NCBI GenBank assembly: GCA_017473105.1
Contig: JAFUNE010000010.1
Location: forward strand, 1 to 64,000
Reading direction: 5' to 3'
Origin: Bacilli bacterium
GTDB lineage: Bacteria > Bacillota_I > Bacilli_A > RF39 > UBA660
DNA: 64,000 nucleotides
Shown: positions 33,644-43,152 of the stretch, piece after piece
Layout of the letters: every line of letters starts with the position of its first letter
Position numbering within the stretch: the first letter of the stretch is position 1
The notes under the pieces: generated by a model
The model's input: the letters and a program-made list of their open reading frames with translations, nothing else
Database searches by the model: none
Told to the model about the DNA's origin: nothing
Program-made: the position numbers and the translations under genes

Positions 33644-35659
33644 TTCTTTTTCAATTACAATTATTGAAGTACTATCAGGTAATTTAACAACATTCATATT
33701 TTCATCATATATATTTATTTTAGGAAGTAAGTTTAACTCATACCCATTTTGTAAAAAAGATTTACTTTCTATTATTTTACAATTAGGTAAATTTTCTTTA
33801 ATAAAATCAACATATTCACTTACTGTAAAATAACCAAATTGTTCTTTTACCTCAAGTGGATAAGATTGTTCTCCCCATGTATATGTATATAAAAACTCCA
33901 TTGCATCATTTATAAGCATTTTAACAGTATTTTTATTTATTTTCTCATACTTAACTTCTCTACCTTGAAAATCATTACAATATCTTTTTAATATATTTAA
34001 ATCCTCTGGATTATTAAATTCTATTATTCGATATTGATTTATAGGTTCACTCATAATACCGTCTCTTATTATAATTCTTCCACCAACTGATAATATTTTA
34101 TATGCTTCTTTTAAAGATTGTTTAATAGTATCTTTATTAAACTTTTTACCATTATATTCAATATACGAATATAATTCATGAATTATAGAAGAATATATAA
34201 TTGTATCTATTTCATTATCTTTAAAATAATTACTTAAATTTAATGCATCACCTTTAATAATATTCCAGTTATGATTTTCATCTATTTTCTTTTTAGATAA
34301 CTTATCTATAACATTTTGTGACAAATCTATTCCACATACATCAAGTAAAGGATTTGTTTTTTCAATTAAATCTAACATAACCCCTCCACCTGGTCCAACA
34401 TCTAATACCTTTTTACCTACAATATAATCTAGTATTATAGATTTATCTTTAACAGCACTATTCATAGTTTGCAAATAATCAAGTTCATTATAAAATCTAT
34501 CATATGAATCTCTTCTAAAACCAAATAAATCATAAAGCATATATATAGATTTTTGATATAAGACATTACTACTACCAGCAACCTCACAAAATTCAATAAG
34601 CTTTCTTGCTTCTATAGAAAATATAAAATTAAATTCTAAAGTATTGTTTACTTTTCTAACTTTATAAGTTATATGAGGATTAGGATTAATATTATCATTG
34701 ATTATATTTTCAAATGATATTTCTTTTAAATAATTCTCAATTATACGTTTCTTATATAAATTAACCTCTTTTTTATTTTTATAATCTAAATATAAACTTC
34801 TCATTAAAGCTTCCAATGACAAATGATAAGTCTTATCAGATACATATTTTTCAGATAATAATAAAACTTTTATTTGTTCTTCGACAGTAAAATCACACAT
34901 CGCAGCATCAAAAAACCATAATTCTAATCGATTAAATACATTAATAATTTTATCAATAATAACCTTATCTAATTCTTTTATATATTGTTTATCTTCACCA
35001 GATAAACCTTTATTCAATAACTCAATTCTATTTAAAACGCTAATTTCTTCATCAAATTCACCATTAATAATTTTCTCAATTGTATATTCAACTTTTTTCC
35101 TAATGCTAATATACAACTCTTCAGAAACACCTTCTATAATACATTGATTTAAAACCAATAATATAGTTTTTAATTTCTCACTAGAAATTTTACCTTCTTT
35201 GATTAAATTATATAATTCAATATTTTTATTTAAATTAACTTCACCCTTAATATTTTGACCAACTAGTCCATGAGTTTTAATTAAAGTATAAACAATTTCA
35301 TCATTATTATTTTCTAAATAAATTTGTGCAGAAGCAATATTATGACAAAATAAATCATATTTTTTCTTTTTCCACATACTTCTTGTTTTCTTATCACCAG
35401 TTTTAGATACATCACTCCATTTTAAAGTTTCTTCAACATAATAAATAATATCATCTTCAAGATTTAATTCATTTTTTAGTCTATCTAATATTTCTAACGT
35501 TCTTAAGACATAATTAAAAACAGAATGTTTAGTAATCTCTTTTAAACTTTTAACATTTAAAACATTATATTTTTTTTCACTAGTCTCATATAAATACTTT
35601 AACCAAAGTTCTTTGTTTTCTTTTTTTATGACTTTAATTTCATTTAATGATTTTAACAT
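33641..35659 (-). CDS. Large protein with C-terminal class I SAM methyltransferase domain
   Basis: A 672-residue protein. Residues 1-400 are helical and include FCHNIASAQIYLEN (104-117) and LIKTHGLVGQNIKGEV (126-141), a His-rich block of unknown role. A Rossmann SAM-binding domain follows: motif I KVLDVGPGGGVMLD (417-430), CGIDLS acid loop, DTIIYSSIIHEL and GGRIIIRDG. The substrate is unknown. It lacks the array tail (ends VIEKE) but lies inside the tagged gene region. SD is ATGGGGGTT. Confidence 0.8.
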   Translation of the reverse strand: MLKSLNEIKVIKKENKELWLKYLYETSEKKYNVLNVKSLKEITKHSVFNYVLRTLEILDRLKNELNLEDDIIYYVEETLKWSDVSKTGDKKTRSMWKKKKYDLFCHNIASAQIYLENNNDEIVYTLIKTHGLVGQNIKGEVNLNKNIELYNLIKEGKISSEKLKTILLVLNQCIIEGVSEELYISIRKKVEYTIEKIINGEFDEEISVLNRIELLNKGLSGEDKQYIKELDKVIIDKIINVFNRLELWFFDAAMCDFTVEEQIKVLLLSEKYVSDKTYHLSLEALMRSLYLDYKNKKEVNLYKKRIIENYLKEISFENIINDNINPNPHITYKVRKVNNTLEFNFIFSIEARKLIEFCEVAGSSNVLYQKSIYMLYDLFGFRRDSYDRFYNELDYLQTMNSAVKDKSIILDYIVGKKVLDVGPGGGVMLDLIEKTNPLLDVCGIDLSQNVIDKLSKKKIDENHNWNIIKGDALNLSNYFKDNEIDTIIYSSIIHELYSYIEYNGKKFNKDTIKQSLKEAYKILSVGGRIIIRDGIMSEPINQYRIIEFNNPEDLNILKRYCNDFQGREVKYEKINKNTVKMLINDAMEFLYTYTWGEQSYPLEVKEQFGYFTVSEYVDFIKENLPNCKIIESKSFLQNGYELNLLPKINIYDENMNVVKLPDSTSIIVIEKE

Positions 35660-35681
35660 ATAAAAACCCCCATTATATCAT

Positions 35682-36155
35682 TTAATTTTTCTTTTTTAAC
35701 GTATAAGAACTTTCCAAATCTGATAATTCTTCTTCATATAAGAAATTTTTATTCAAAATAGCCATCAAAAATCTTTCTGTGGCTTCTATTTTTCCTGAAG
35801 ATAAATAAACTTTTTTAGGAAGTTTAGAAAATTCAGGAATAATATCTCTTACAATTACAGAATTTCTTTCTAATAAATCAATTTCTTTTAAAATTAATTC
35901 TCTTGCATATTTTAATTCTTTTTCTTTAATACTGCTTATTATAAATCTTTTTTCTACTAAATAGTCAAATTCAAAAAGAACATTTTTTAGTTCTAATATA
36001 CGTATAGTATTTGTTTCAAATTCATCACCTAATGTATAGGAAGGTACATTTTGATAATATGTATTCAAATCATTTTGATAACCACCACAAATACAATAAC
36101 AATAAATACCGCGTTCATCTGGTAATGAACCTCTAATTAGAATATGATTAATCAT
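35682..36155 (-). CDS. Unrecognised protein with YTLKKKN tail
   Basis: A 157-residue soluble protein. The N-terminal part has a Cys pair in YCYCICGGY (18-26), possibly a metal site, then a long helix (about 70-110). It ends SSYTLKKKN. SD is TTTGGGGGTAAG. It follows the 36175 gene by 20 bp and precedes the methyltransferase-like gene by 22 bp, so all three may be one unit. Confidence 0.8.
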   Translation of the reverse strand: MINHILIRGSLPDERGIYCYCICGGYQNDLNTYYQNVPSYTLGDEFETNTIRILELKNVLFEFDYLVEKRFIISSIKEKELKYARELILKEIDLLERNSVIVRDIIPEFSKLPKKVYLSSGKIEATERFLMAILNKNFLYEEELSDLESSYTLKKKN

Positions 36156-36174
36156 AACTTACCCCCAAAAAAAA

Positions 36175-37011
36175 TTATTTAAAAAATAACCTTTTTAATA
36201 TACTATTTTTTTCTTGGAGTTCTAAACTAACTCCTAAATATTTTTCTACTTTATCAAAAGATTTTGATAAACTCTCACAAATAAGATGAGAATCTTTTTC
36301 ACATAAATCACAAAAGAAAGTACTATCTGAATGAATTATTTCTCCAACAAGATTATCTTTAATATTGATAAATTCAGTTTTATCGGCAACTGCAGTTTTT
36401 GCAAGAAAACTATTTGTACAAGATATAATATCTAATTTTGCATCATTATTAAGACCCTTTAATGAGTCATTATTATTAATATCAAAATATGAAATTTCCA
36501 TAAACATACTAAATTTAGGATAATAACAACACCAACCAGATATTTCATCAACCTTTTTTAATTTTAAAGATACAACAGCTAGCTTATCTTCATATAAAAA
36601 AGCTTGTTTAAAATATTCTGATCCGTTATAATCACTTCTTTTATAATATTCTCTATCAATATAAGGACTCATACCAGAACCATTAGAAGGAAAAGAACCT
36701 TTACTTTTAATATCTTTATTTTCAAAATATTCATCAAATCTATATCCATTACAAATACAATTAAACATAGGATTTATTTCTAAAATAGATTTTCCATTTG
36801 AATAATACATAAAATTTTTATTATTACCATCTACTTTTTCTGAATAATTTCTAATTTTTAAAAAAAACTGAATTATAAAATCATCTAAAACTATCCTAGA
36901 ATGACAATGTTTTTTTCGAGTACTCATAAATGATTTATCAGTAGAGATAACAGAATTCACATTATTTTTTTTACTATAATCGACCAATCTTTCAAATTCA
37001 CTTGATTTCAT
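36175..37011 (-). CDS. Unrecognised protein, distant family G member
   Basis: A 278-residue protein from the ATG at 37011 behind TTGGGTGG. The middle has LAVVSLKLKKVDEISGWCCYYPKFSMFMEISYF, and the end has FDKVEKYLGVSLELQEK. The block order matches family G (basic strand, PGW/SGW turn, aromatic strand, then E(K/R)xLG(I/V)xL). It ends ILKRLFFK, a weak version of the tail. Confidence 0.75.
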   Translation of the reverse strand: MKSSEFERLVDYSKKNNVNSVISTDKSFMSTRKKHCHSRIVLDDFIIQFFLKIRNYSEKVDGNNKNFMYYSNGKSILEINPMFNCICNGYRFDEYFENKDIKSKGSFPSNGSGMSPYIDREYYKRSDYNGSEYFKQAFLYEDKLAVVSLKLKKVDEISGWCCYYPKFSMFMEISYFDINNNDSLKGLNNDAKLDIISCTNSFLAKTAVADKTEFINIKDNLVGEIIHSDSTFFCDLCEKDSHLICESLSKSFDKVEKYLGVSLELQEKNSILKRLFFK

Positions 37012-37025
37012 TAAACCACCCAATA

Positions 37026-37697
37026 TTATTTATTTAATTTAAGTTCGATATCTTGTTCTTTATTTTGACATCCAAGTATTTTTTCAAATGAATTAATCCT
37101 AAATAAGTTTATAGTCTCATTTAATAAATTAAGTTGCTTTTCCAAACTGTCTACTTTTTTATGTATCTCATCTTGTTTTTGAATAGTTTCAGTAAGTTTT
37201 GTTTTTAATTCACTTTCCTTATTCTTTAATCGTTCAATTTCAAGTCTTACTTTTTTAGTAGAATCAAAATCTTCAAAACATTTTGAATACTTTTTAAAAC
37301 ATTTTTTATGATTAATAACACAATCAAAACTAGAAGCTAAAATACAAGAAATCATACTAACCAATGGAACAATAATAGATGGAAAAGAAACAAAAGATGA
37401 TAAAACAAAACCAACGCAAGAAGGAATTACATAAAATACCATTCCTATTAGAAATAAACGTTTGTTATGTTTTTTCTCTACAAATTTTGTTTTCTCACTA
37501 TCTATACTATTATTATTTCTATATAACTCCCTTTGAATCTCAAGTAAAGTATAATATTCATCATTTCTTCTTGTATCTACATGTAATTTTTCTAAAATAC
37601 TCTCTTCATATTCAGATTTTAATTTTCTTTCTTGTTCTATAAAACCTAAATATTTATTTTTTATATCATATAATTCATTTTTTAATACAATATTCAT
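37026..37697 (-). CDS. Array family C coiled-coil/membrane-hairpin protein
   Basis: A 223-residue protein: helix-forming N-terminal half (1-80), two hydrophobic segments (about 83-128) with a short loop, then a long Lys/Glu-rich coiled coil (about 140-200) and the end IELKLNK. The hairpin anchors two cytosolic coiled coils. It shares this plan with the genes at 39159, 54172, 54834, 56252, 57062, 58436 and 48784. SD is AAGGGGGTA with long spacing. Confidence 0.82.
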   Translation of the reverse strand: MNIVLKNELYDIKNKYLGFIEQERKLKSEYEESILEKLHVDTRRNDEYYTLLEIQRELYRNNNSIDSEKTKFVEKKHNKRLFLIGMVFYVIPSCVGFVLSSFVSFPSIIVPLVSMISCILASSFDCVINHKKCFKKYSKCFEDFDSTKKVRLEIERLKNKESELKTKLTETIQKQDEIHKKVDSLEKQLNLLNETINLFRINSFEKILGCQNKEQDIELKLNK

Positions 37698-37781
37698 AAT
37701 AATCTAATACCCCCTTTTTTATGAAGAAAAGTTTATATTTTTTAAATTCCTCAAAAAAATTGTAAACATAGTATAACACAT

Positions 37782-37812
37782 AAAAACCCTAATTTAAAGA
37801 AAATTAGGATTT
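37782..37812 (-). terminator. Intrinsic terminator of the 37819 gene
   Basis: CCTAATTT / AAATTAGG stem with a T run on the minus strand, directly after the stop at 37819. Confidence 0.75.
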
Positions 37813-37818
37813 AAATAA

Positions 37819-38325
37819 TTATTTCTTTTTTAAAATATCCACATTAACAAGTTCTTTCATTTTTTCGACAAAAAATGCTTCTACAAATAAAGAATCTTCT
37901 TCAAGATTATATTTTTTATGTTCATATTGAACACTTGTAGGAAAATTACAATCTTTTGCAATTTCTCTTTTAATACGTTCAATTTTAACAATATTTTTAT
38001 TTAATTTACATGCAAGAAATGCCCTTAATTTTTCAAACTCAACATAATTATCCGGAGTTAAATGCTCTATTAATAAATCTAGACACATTCTATTTCCATC
38101 TAACATTCTATCCTCAGTATCACTATATTGATTAATTCTATAGTCATGAGCAGGTAATAAATCATCTCCAAAAACTACACAATCATCTATTATATAATAG
38201 TGTTTATAATACTCTACTGCATCCCTATCAATCATTAAACTACTTAATACAAAATTATAATCTTTTGGTTCTCTAAAAATAAATTTTTCATATTGATTAT
38301 AAATATCTTCTACTTGTTTTATCAT
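37819..38325 (-). CDS. Array family F protein with DILKKK tail
   Basis: A 168-residue soluble helical protein. Its C-terminal part EEDSLFVEAFFVEKMKEL, followed by DILKKK, closely matches the ending of the 46318 gene (DDSLFVEVFFVNKIKEI, RNLLLKK), while the N-terminal halves differ strongly. Last gene of its unit, so the tail precedes a terminator and not a start codon. SD is ATGGAGGGA. Confidence 0.83.
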   Translation of the reverse strand: MIKQVEDIYNQYEKFIFREPKDYNFVLSSLMIDRDAVEYYKHYYIIDDCVVFGDDLLPAHDYRINQYSDTEDRMLDGNRMCLDLLIEHLTPDNYVEFEKLRAFLACKLNKNIVKIERIKREIAKDCNFPTSVQYEHKKYNLEEDSLFVEAFFVEKMKELVNVDILKKK

Positions 38326-38337
38326 AAAATCCCTCCA

Positions 38338-39048
38338 TTATTTTTTTATTAAAGATATAACACTATCTCTTTCTTTTATACTATCAACAAAATCAATATC
38401 AAATCCTCTATTTAAAAACTCAATCTCAACATCATCACTCATAAAACCATGATAATAATATGCTTGAATTTGATTAATATCAAAACTATCAAGTAACTTC
38501 TTATAATTTTTAATACCTCTAACTTTTCCTTTTTGATATAAATTATCAAAAATAGATGAAGCCAGCATAATATCATATTGACAAGAAATAAAATCACTTA
38601 GTTTCCATATAGAAGTTTTATAAAATTCAGGATAACTTAAACTCTTTAATATTGATTGTAACTTATAATAATTATTTCTATCTAAATAAGGAATAAATTC
38701 ACCACTATCATATTTAATATCTTTTCTCACTTTAGGATTATTTATTTTAATAGTTTTTATTTCACTATTCATTAATATTTTGTGAAATAAATACTCATTA
38801 TTAAGTTTATCTATAAAAAATAACTTAAAAAACTCTTCATAACTTAAATTCTTTATAGCTTCAATTTTAAATAATAAGTATTCATATGATAAATTATCTT
38901 TGTCGAATAAATCCACTTTATCGCATCCATATAATAAACAAGATAAATAATCATCTCCGCTATCTAATAAAGAAATAACAGAAGATTGATCAAAATCATA
39001 TAAACGACCATAAGAACTTAAATTTTTATAACTGAATAAATTTCTCAT
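38338..39048 (-). CDS. Possible DUF3419/BtaA-like SAM-dependent transferase with SLIKK tail
   Basis: A 236-residue protein. Residues 24-75 read like the SAM-binding region of DUF3419/BtaA-type proteins: VISLLDSGDDYLSCLLYGC, then DKVDLFDKDNLSYEYLLFKI and IKNLSYEEFFKLFF. BtaA moves the amino-carboxypropyl group of SAM, but the acceptor here is unknown. It ends VISLIKK. The ATG overlaps the stop of the 26-residue ORF upstream (ATGA junction). No SD of its own. Confidence 0.55.
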   Translation of the reverse strand: MRNLFSYKNLSSYGRLYDFDQSSVISLLDSGDDYLSCLLYGCDKVDLFDKDNLSYEYLLFKIEAIKNLSYEEFFKLFFIDKLNNEYLFHKILMNSEIKTIKINNPKVRKDIKYDSGEFIPYLDRNNYYKLQSILKSLSYPEFYKTSIWKLSDFISCQYDIMLASSIFDNLYQKGKVRGIKNYKKLLDSFDINQIQAYYYHGFMSDDVEIEFLNRGFDIDFVDSIKERDSVISLIKK

Positions 39049-39125
39049 CTTAAAAATCTATTACAAAAAAAATATTTAGAAAAAACCAAAAATGTTTTTA
39101 AATATAATTTATATTTACTTTCCAT
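39045..39125 (-). CDS. 26-residue ORF translationally coupled to the next gene
   Basis: ATG at 39125 behind a perfect AGGAGGG; product MESKYKLYLKTFLVFSKYFF followed by CNRFLR. Its stop overlaps the next gene's ATG. It is basic and aromatic, with a hydrophobic middle. It may be a true small protein or a leader that loads ribosomes onto the SD-less downstream gene. Confidence 0.5.
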   Translation of the reverse strand: MESKYKLYLKTFLVFSKYFFCNRFLR

Positions 39126-39158
39126 AAAACCCTCCTAAAATAAAAGAGTTAAAAATAA

Positions 39159-39830
39159 CTATCTATTTAAAACTCTTCCTGCATGAGATTCGATAGTAAT
39201 ACTTTCAGTTGAATTTAATTCTTCTTCCATTTTTTTTAATTCAACATTTAAATATCTAATTTTATTATCAAGACTAATAACGGCTCTTTGAGCAAGATCA
39301 ACTAATCTATTTAAATCCTCTAAAAGTTCAGAATAATCACAAATAACTCTTTCACATTCATTAATTTTATCAATAGAACGCACATAATCTTCACTTCTTC
39401 TATATTGATTTCTATATTTAGAAGTTAAGCCTTTATTCATTAAACCATAAATGCTAGAACAACAAGCAAATTGTGGAATACCAGTAAATAAAGCAACGTT
39501 TAATGCAGTATTACCTATTTCTTGAATATTACCAGAAAGTAATAAAGCAGCATCAACTACAATTGTAGGAACAAAACTAATTCCAATAACTTTATTAAAT
39601 AATTTATTTTGTTTATTACTAATAAAATCACTTTCATTAGCTTCAATTTCCTTATTTAAAGATGCTATTTCACTTTCTAAAGCATTTTTTCTACTTAACA
39701 TTTTATCTCTTTTAGCAACTAAATCATCATACTTAACTTTTGCTACATCATATTTAGCACTATTTGTACTAATTCTATTTACTAAAGAAGTATATTCTTT
39801 TCTAATATCACTAATTTCTCTCTTTTCCAT
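39159..39830 (-). CDS. Array family C coiled-coil/membrane-hairpin protein
   Basis: A 223-residue protein: coiled coil (about 8-75), two hydrophobic segments with the loop between (about 82-125), coiled coil (about 150-205), ending HAGRVLNR, a weak version of the tail. It has its own full-consensus promoter and a G5 SD (TTAAGGGGGATA), and heads the unit 39159 to 37819. Confidence 0.85.
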   Translation of the reverse strand: MEKREISDIRKEYTSLVNRISTNSAKYDVAKVKYDDLVAKRDKMLSRKNALESEIASLNKEIEANESDFISNKQNKLFNKVIGISFVPTIVVDAALLLSGNIQEIGNTALNVALFTGIPQFACCSSIYGLMNKGLTSKYRNQYRRSEDYVRSIDKINECERVICDYSELLEDLNRLVDLAQRAVISLDNKIRYLNVELKKMEEELNSTESITIESHAGRVLNR

Positions 39831-39857
39831 TTTATATCCCCCTTAAATTCGTCGCAT

Positions 39858-39886
39858 ATTATACCACAAAAATGTTCGTATGTCAA
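39858..39886 (-). promoter_or_regulatory. Consensus promoter for the 39159-37819 unit
   Basis: Minus-strand TTGACA (39881-39886), 17-bp spacer, TATAAT (39858-39863). The bases after the -10 (ATGCGACGAATTTAAGGGGGA) resemble those after the 24195 promoter. Confidence 0.87.
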
Positions 39887-39902
39887 ATTTAAAAGGAAAT
39901 TA

Positions 39903-40400
39903 CTACTTTCTTAAAGAAAGTTTCATACCAGTTTCAATCTCACAGATATTGTTTTCAATGTTATCTCTATCAAATAAAGGCATATCTTTAATTTGTTTAA
40001 TTTTATCAAAAGAATCCTTTTGCTTCTTAAAATTTTCTTGAGAAACCATTTCTTCTAAATTTTTAAGTTCTTGTTTTCTAATTTCATCATGCAAAGCTTT
40101 AATATCATTTTCTATTGTAGTGATATCAACATCTATTATTTTAGCTTTAACCTTATTTTTATGATAATAAATTGAAGGAATAACACATATATAACCAAAT
40201 GTAGTAAAAAATACCATTAAAGGTGAAATAGATGCAAACAAATCAAAACTTATACCAAAAACAATTAAACTCATAATTGTATGTAAAATACTCTTATATT
40301 TTCCAAATCTCTTCTTTAATAAATTTTCTTTCTTAATAACAAGATTCTTTTTATTTTCTCTAAGTAAAGCAAGTTTTTTTCTTTCATCTGTTAAATTCAC
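39903..40400 (-). CDS. Array family D membrane-hairpin protein with LSLRK tail
   Basis: A 165-residue protein: basic helix (1-32), two hydrophobic segments (about 36-76) with a short loop, then a coiled coil (about 90-145) and the end GMKLSLRK. GTG start overlapping the TGA of the upstream gene (GTGA), SD TAGGAGGA. Same plan as the genes at 41470, 41931 and 45831. It has no following gene for 70 bp. Confidence 0.83.
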   Translation of the reverse strand: MNLTDERKKLALLRENKKNLVIKKENLLKKRFGKYKSILHTIMSLIVFGISFDLFASISPLMVFFTTFGYICVIPSIYYHKNKVKAKIIDVDITTIENDIKALHDEIRKQELKNLEEMVSQENFKKQKDSFDKIKQIKDMPLFDRDNIENNICEIETGMKLSLRK

Positions 40401-41083
40401 AAATTCCTCCTAAGACACATGTCATCATCTTCACTAAAATACTCCTCACCAAAGTATTCAATCATATCTTTTTTATATAACATTGGATACATAGAATTAA
40501 ATCTGTTTATCATAAAATCACCATTTTTAAATTGTAAACAAATTTCAGATATATCATAATTTTTAAGTTCTTCTTCAGTACACAAAAGTCTATCATTTTC
40601 ATCCATAATGACCCATTCAGATAATAAAGGAATATTAGTGCCATAATAATCATTTATAAACTTAGAAAATCCATCTTTTAGAGTTACATCACTATCAAAT
40701 TCAACAAGTTTTAATATATCAGATAAATTAAAATCAAAATATTTAATTAAATTGATAACTTCAGGGTTAAATTTATTATTAACGCATTCACCAGTCTCAA
40801 TAAATCTAATATATTCAAGCATTCTTGAATAAAACATTTTAGTAAAAATAGTATATTGCGTTTCAGAATAAATAAATTCAAACAATAAATTCGCATTATA
40901 AGATATTTCCATTTTAACAGTTTCATCTATATTATCAAGAACAGATAAACTATAATCAATTTGTTCTTTTTGTCTAATCGACTTTGCAATACTACCAGGA
41001 ACATTTAGTCTTTTTTTAGCAACATTTAATCTATTATGTTCACTTAATAATCTGTTTTTCTTAATATCTTCAAAACTTTTCAC
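40397..41083 (-). CDS. Array family E soluble protein
   Basis: A 228-residue protein, GTG start. Begins MKSFEDIKKNRLLSEHNRL, has YYGTNIPLLSEWVIMDEND in the middle, and YPMLYKKDMIEYFGEEY near the end; all three blocks recur in the paralogue at 42430 (YGTDIPSVRDYEKLD; YPLMTRCEFVKSFGEIE). It ends DDMCLRRNL, a variant tail. Mostly helical, no membrane segment. Function unknown. Confidence 0.82.
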   Translation of the reverse strand: MKSFEDIKKNRLLSEHNRLNVAKKRLNVPGSIAKSIRQKEQIDYSLSVLDNIDETVKMEISYNANLLFEFIYSETQYTIFTKMFYSRMLEYIRFIETGECVNNKFNPEVINLIKYFDFNLSDILKLVEFDSDVTLKDGFSKFINDYYGTNIPLLSEWVIMDENDRLLCTEEELKNYDISEICLQFKNGDFMINRFNSMYPMLYKKDMIEYFGEEYFSEDDDMCLRRNL

Positions 41084-41091
41084 AAAATCAA

Positions 41092-41454
41092 CTACTTTCT
41101 AAGCCCTAATCCATTTTCATCACTCATCATATCACTAAAATTTTCATTAATTGTATCATTTATATTATTGTATTTTGAAGCACAAGTACCAATAAAAATA
41201 CAATCATTTATATTATATTTTTTTTCTTTATCTGTCATTTTAATATAAATATTTCTTGGATCAAACATACCCATACTTTTATCTTCTTTTAAAACTTTAC
41301 CTATAATAATTCTATCTTTAGAAAAAGATTCTAAAAGACCACTATATCTCTCATAGAAATATTCGATTAAAGCTTCTTCGCTTTCAAATTCAATCGCATT
41401 TACCATGCATTCATATAAACTCTCACCTAAAATATTTGGAACAAATAATATCAT
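41092..41454 (-). CDS. Unrecognised small protein with LGLRK tail
   Basis: A 120-residue soluble protein, start behind AAGGAGGAATT. A helical N-terminal half and a strand-rich middle, with FIGTCASK near residues 85-92, then an acidic stretch ending NGLGLRK. No family recognised. Confidence 0.8.
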   Translation of the reverse strand: MILFVPNILGESLYECMVNAIEFESEEALIEYFYERYSGLLESFSKDRIIIGKVLKEDKSMGMFDPRNIYIKMTDKEKKYNINDCIFIGTCASKYNNINDTINENFSDMMSDENGLGLRK

Positions 41455-41469
41455 AATTCCTCCTTATAA

Positions 41470-41922
41470 TTACATCTTAATTCTTAACTTTGGACCATCT
41501 TCTATAGCTTTATCATCAAAACAGCATTCATCATAACTATCATTTAAAAAAACATTACTATATTTTTTAACATCTCTTTTAATTTTATTTAAATCTAAGT
41601 TTTCCTTATTTTCTAAAACCATAATATAATCGAGATTACTTATTTCAAACTGAATATCTCTTATTTTACCATCTATAACACCTATTTTATACTCTTTATT
41701 TCTAATATAAAAATAAGGAACACCAACTATATATAAATAGGTTAAGCAAAAAATTAAAGATGGCGTTGAATTCCAAAAAGTAACACAAGAAGACACCAAA
41801 GTAATAACAATACCAAATACATAAAGAAACTTCTTAAACGCATTTGGTTTTTCATCATTAATTTGATTCTTTTTTTTAACTAAATCATTTTTAACTTTAG
41901 TTAAATACCCCAATCTATCCAT
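41470..41922 (-). CDS. Array family D membrane-hairpin protein with GPKLRIKM tail
   Basis: A 150-residue protein: basic helix (1-28), two hydrophobic segments (about 29-68) with a short loop, coiled coil (about 75-115), acidic stretch with DECCFDDKAI, then DGPKLRIKM. Same plan and partial sequence match (GVPYFY/GVPCIYF after the second segment) as the adjacent 41931 gene. Confidence 0.84.
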   Translation of the reverse strand: MDRLGYLTKVKNDLVKKKNQINDEKPNAFKKFLYVFGIVITLVSSCVTFWNSTPSLIFCLTYLYIVGVPYFYIRNKEYKIGVIDGKIRDIQFEISNLDYIMVLENKENLDLNKIKRDVKKYSNVFLNDSYDECCFDDKAIEDGPKLRIKM

Positions 41923-41930
41923 AAATACCT

Positions 41931-42428
41931 CTAATTCTTTTTAAACCTTAAACTAGGACCTTTTTCAACATTTTCATCACTTAAACAAATTTCACTATCA
42001 GAACTAATATTAATATGTTCAATTTTCTTTAATCCATCATTAATTACACCTAGATAATCTCTTTTATCCTCAATTTTTTTAAAAGATAAAGGTTTACTTT
42101 TTCTAGAAAGCATTTCCTTTCTTTTTTCTTCATTTTCAATATCAATTATATCTTTATCCAAACCAGTAATTTTGTCTTTAAGTTCATTATCTTTTAAAAT
42201 ATTTTTGCAAAAATAAATGCAAGGTACACCAAAAGTAAATAAAAAACTAAATAAATATATTAATACTGGAGCACTTTCCAAAAAAAATAAAGAAGATATT
42301 GCGGTAGTTAAAGCTATACCCCAAACATATAAAGATAATTTTGCTTTACTTACTCTTTTATTTTTTAAATCTTTTCTTTCTTTTTGAAGTAAATCTCTAC
42401 TTTTTATTAATTCATCCTTTTTACTCAT
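41931..42428 (-). CDS. Array family D membrane-hairpin protein with GPSLRFKKN tail
   Basis: A 165-residue protein from the ATG at 42428, two bases after the stop of the 42430 gene; AGGAG lies in that gene's last codons. Layout: basic helix, hairpin (about 30-70) ending FGVPCIYF, coiled coil, acidic part with SDSEICLSDE, then KGPSLRFKKN. Tandem paralogue of 41470. Confidence 0.84.
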   Translation of the reverse strand: MSKKDELIKSRDLLQKERKDLKNKRVSKAKLSLYVWGIALTTAISSLFFLESAPVLIYLFSFLFTFGVPCIYFCKNILKDNELKDKITGLDKDIIDIENEEKRKEMLSRKSKPLSFKKIEDKRDYLGVINDGLKKIEHINISSDSEICLSDENVEKGPSLRFKKN

Positions 42429-42429
42429 A

Positions 42430-43143
42430 TTACACACTCCTTAAAACCATATTATTTACATCTTCAATTTCACCAAATGATTTAACAAACTCACATCTTG
42501 TCATTAAAGGATATACACGACCTTCATCTGTTTTAATTTCACTCATTTCACCATTTCTTATCTTTAATAACAAATCATATTTTGAATATAAACGAGATGT
42601 ATCCTCATGTTGCATAAAGTACACAAATAATTTATCTAATTTTTCATAATCTCTAACACTTGGTATATCAGTACCATATAACTGATTAATATAATCCATC
42701 CAAATACCTCTTAAAACGATATCTGATTTTTTATCTTTAAACATATTTATATCTTCATCAGTTATACCAAAATACCTTATAAGTTTAAGAATATTATTAT
42801 TACTAAATACTGAAAATAATTCATCAGCATATTCACTTTTAGAAAGACTTATAATTTGTTTAAAATGATCTAAAAACGTCATATTAGAATCATTATTTTC
42901 TCTCATATATTCAATATAACTATGACTTATTTCATCAAATAATTCACGAGCAAAAACAACGATTTCAAGTCTAACATTTTCATCTACATTTTTTAGAAAA
43001 TAATTACTTCTCATAAGTTCTTCATTGTATCTAGAATATAAAGGATAATAATCTTTATGTTTTTCAATCATATTTTTTGCATTATTTATAATTCTATCTT
43101 CACACAAAAGCCTTTCTTCTTTTATTTCATTAAATGTTTTCAT
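42430..43143 (-). CDS. Array family E soluble protein
   Basis: A 237-residue paralogue of the 40397 gene: MKTFNEIKEERLLCEDRI start, YGTDIPSVRDYEKLD in the middle and YPLMTRCEFVKSFGEIE near the end. It ends NMVLRSV; the last four codons overlap the SD of the next gene, which may have eroded the tail. Weak SD of its own. Confidence 0.82.
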   Translation of the reverse strand: MKTFNEIKEERLLCEDRIINNAKNMIEKHKDYYPLYSRYNEELMRSNYFLKNVDENVRLEIVVFARELFDEISHSYIEYMRENNDSNMTFLDHFKQIISLSKSEYADELFSVFSNNNILKLIRYFGITDEDINMFKDKKSDIVLRGIWMDYINQLYGTDIPSVRDYEKLDKLFVYFMQHEDTSRLYSKYDLLLKIRNGEMSEIKTDEGRVYPLMTRCEFVKSFGEIEDVNNMVLRSV

Positions 43144-43152
43144 ATATTACGT

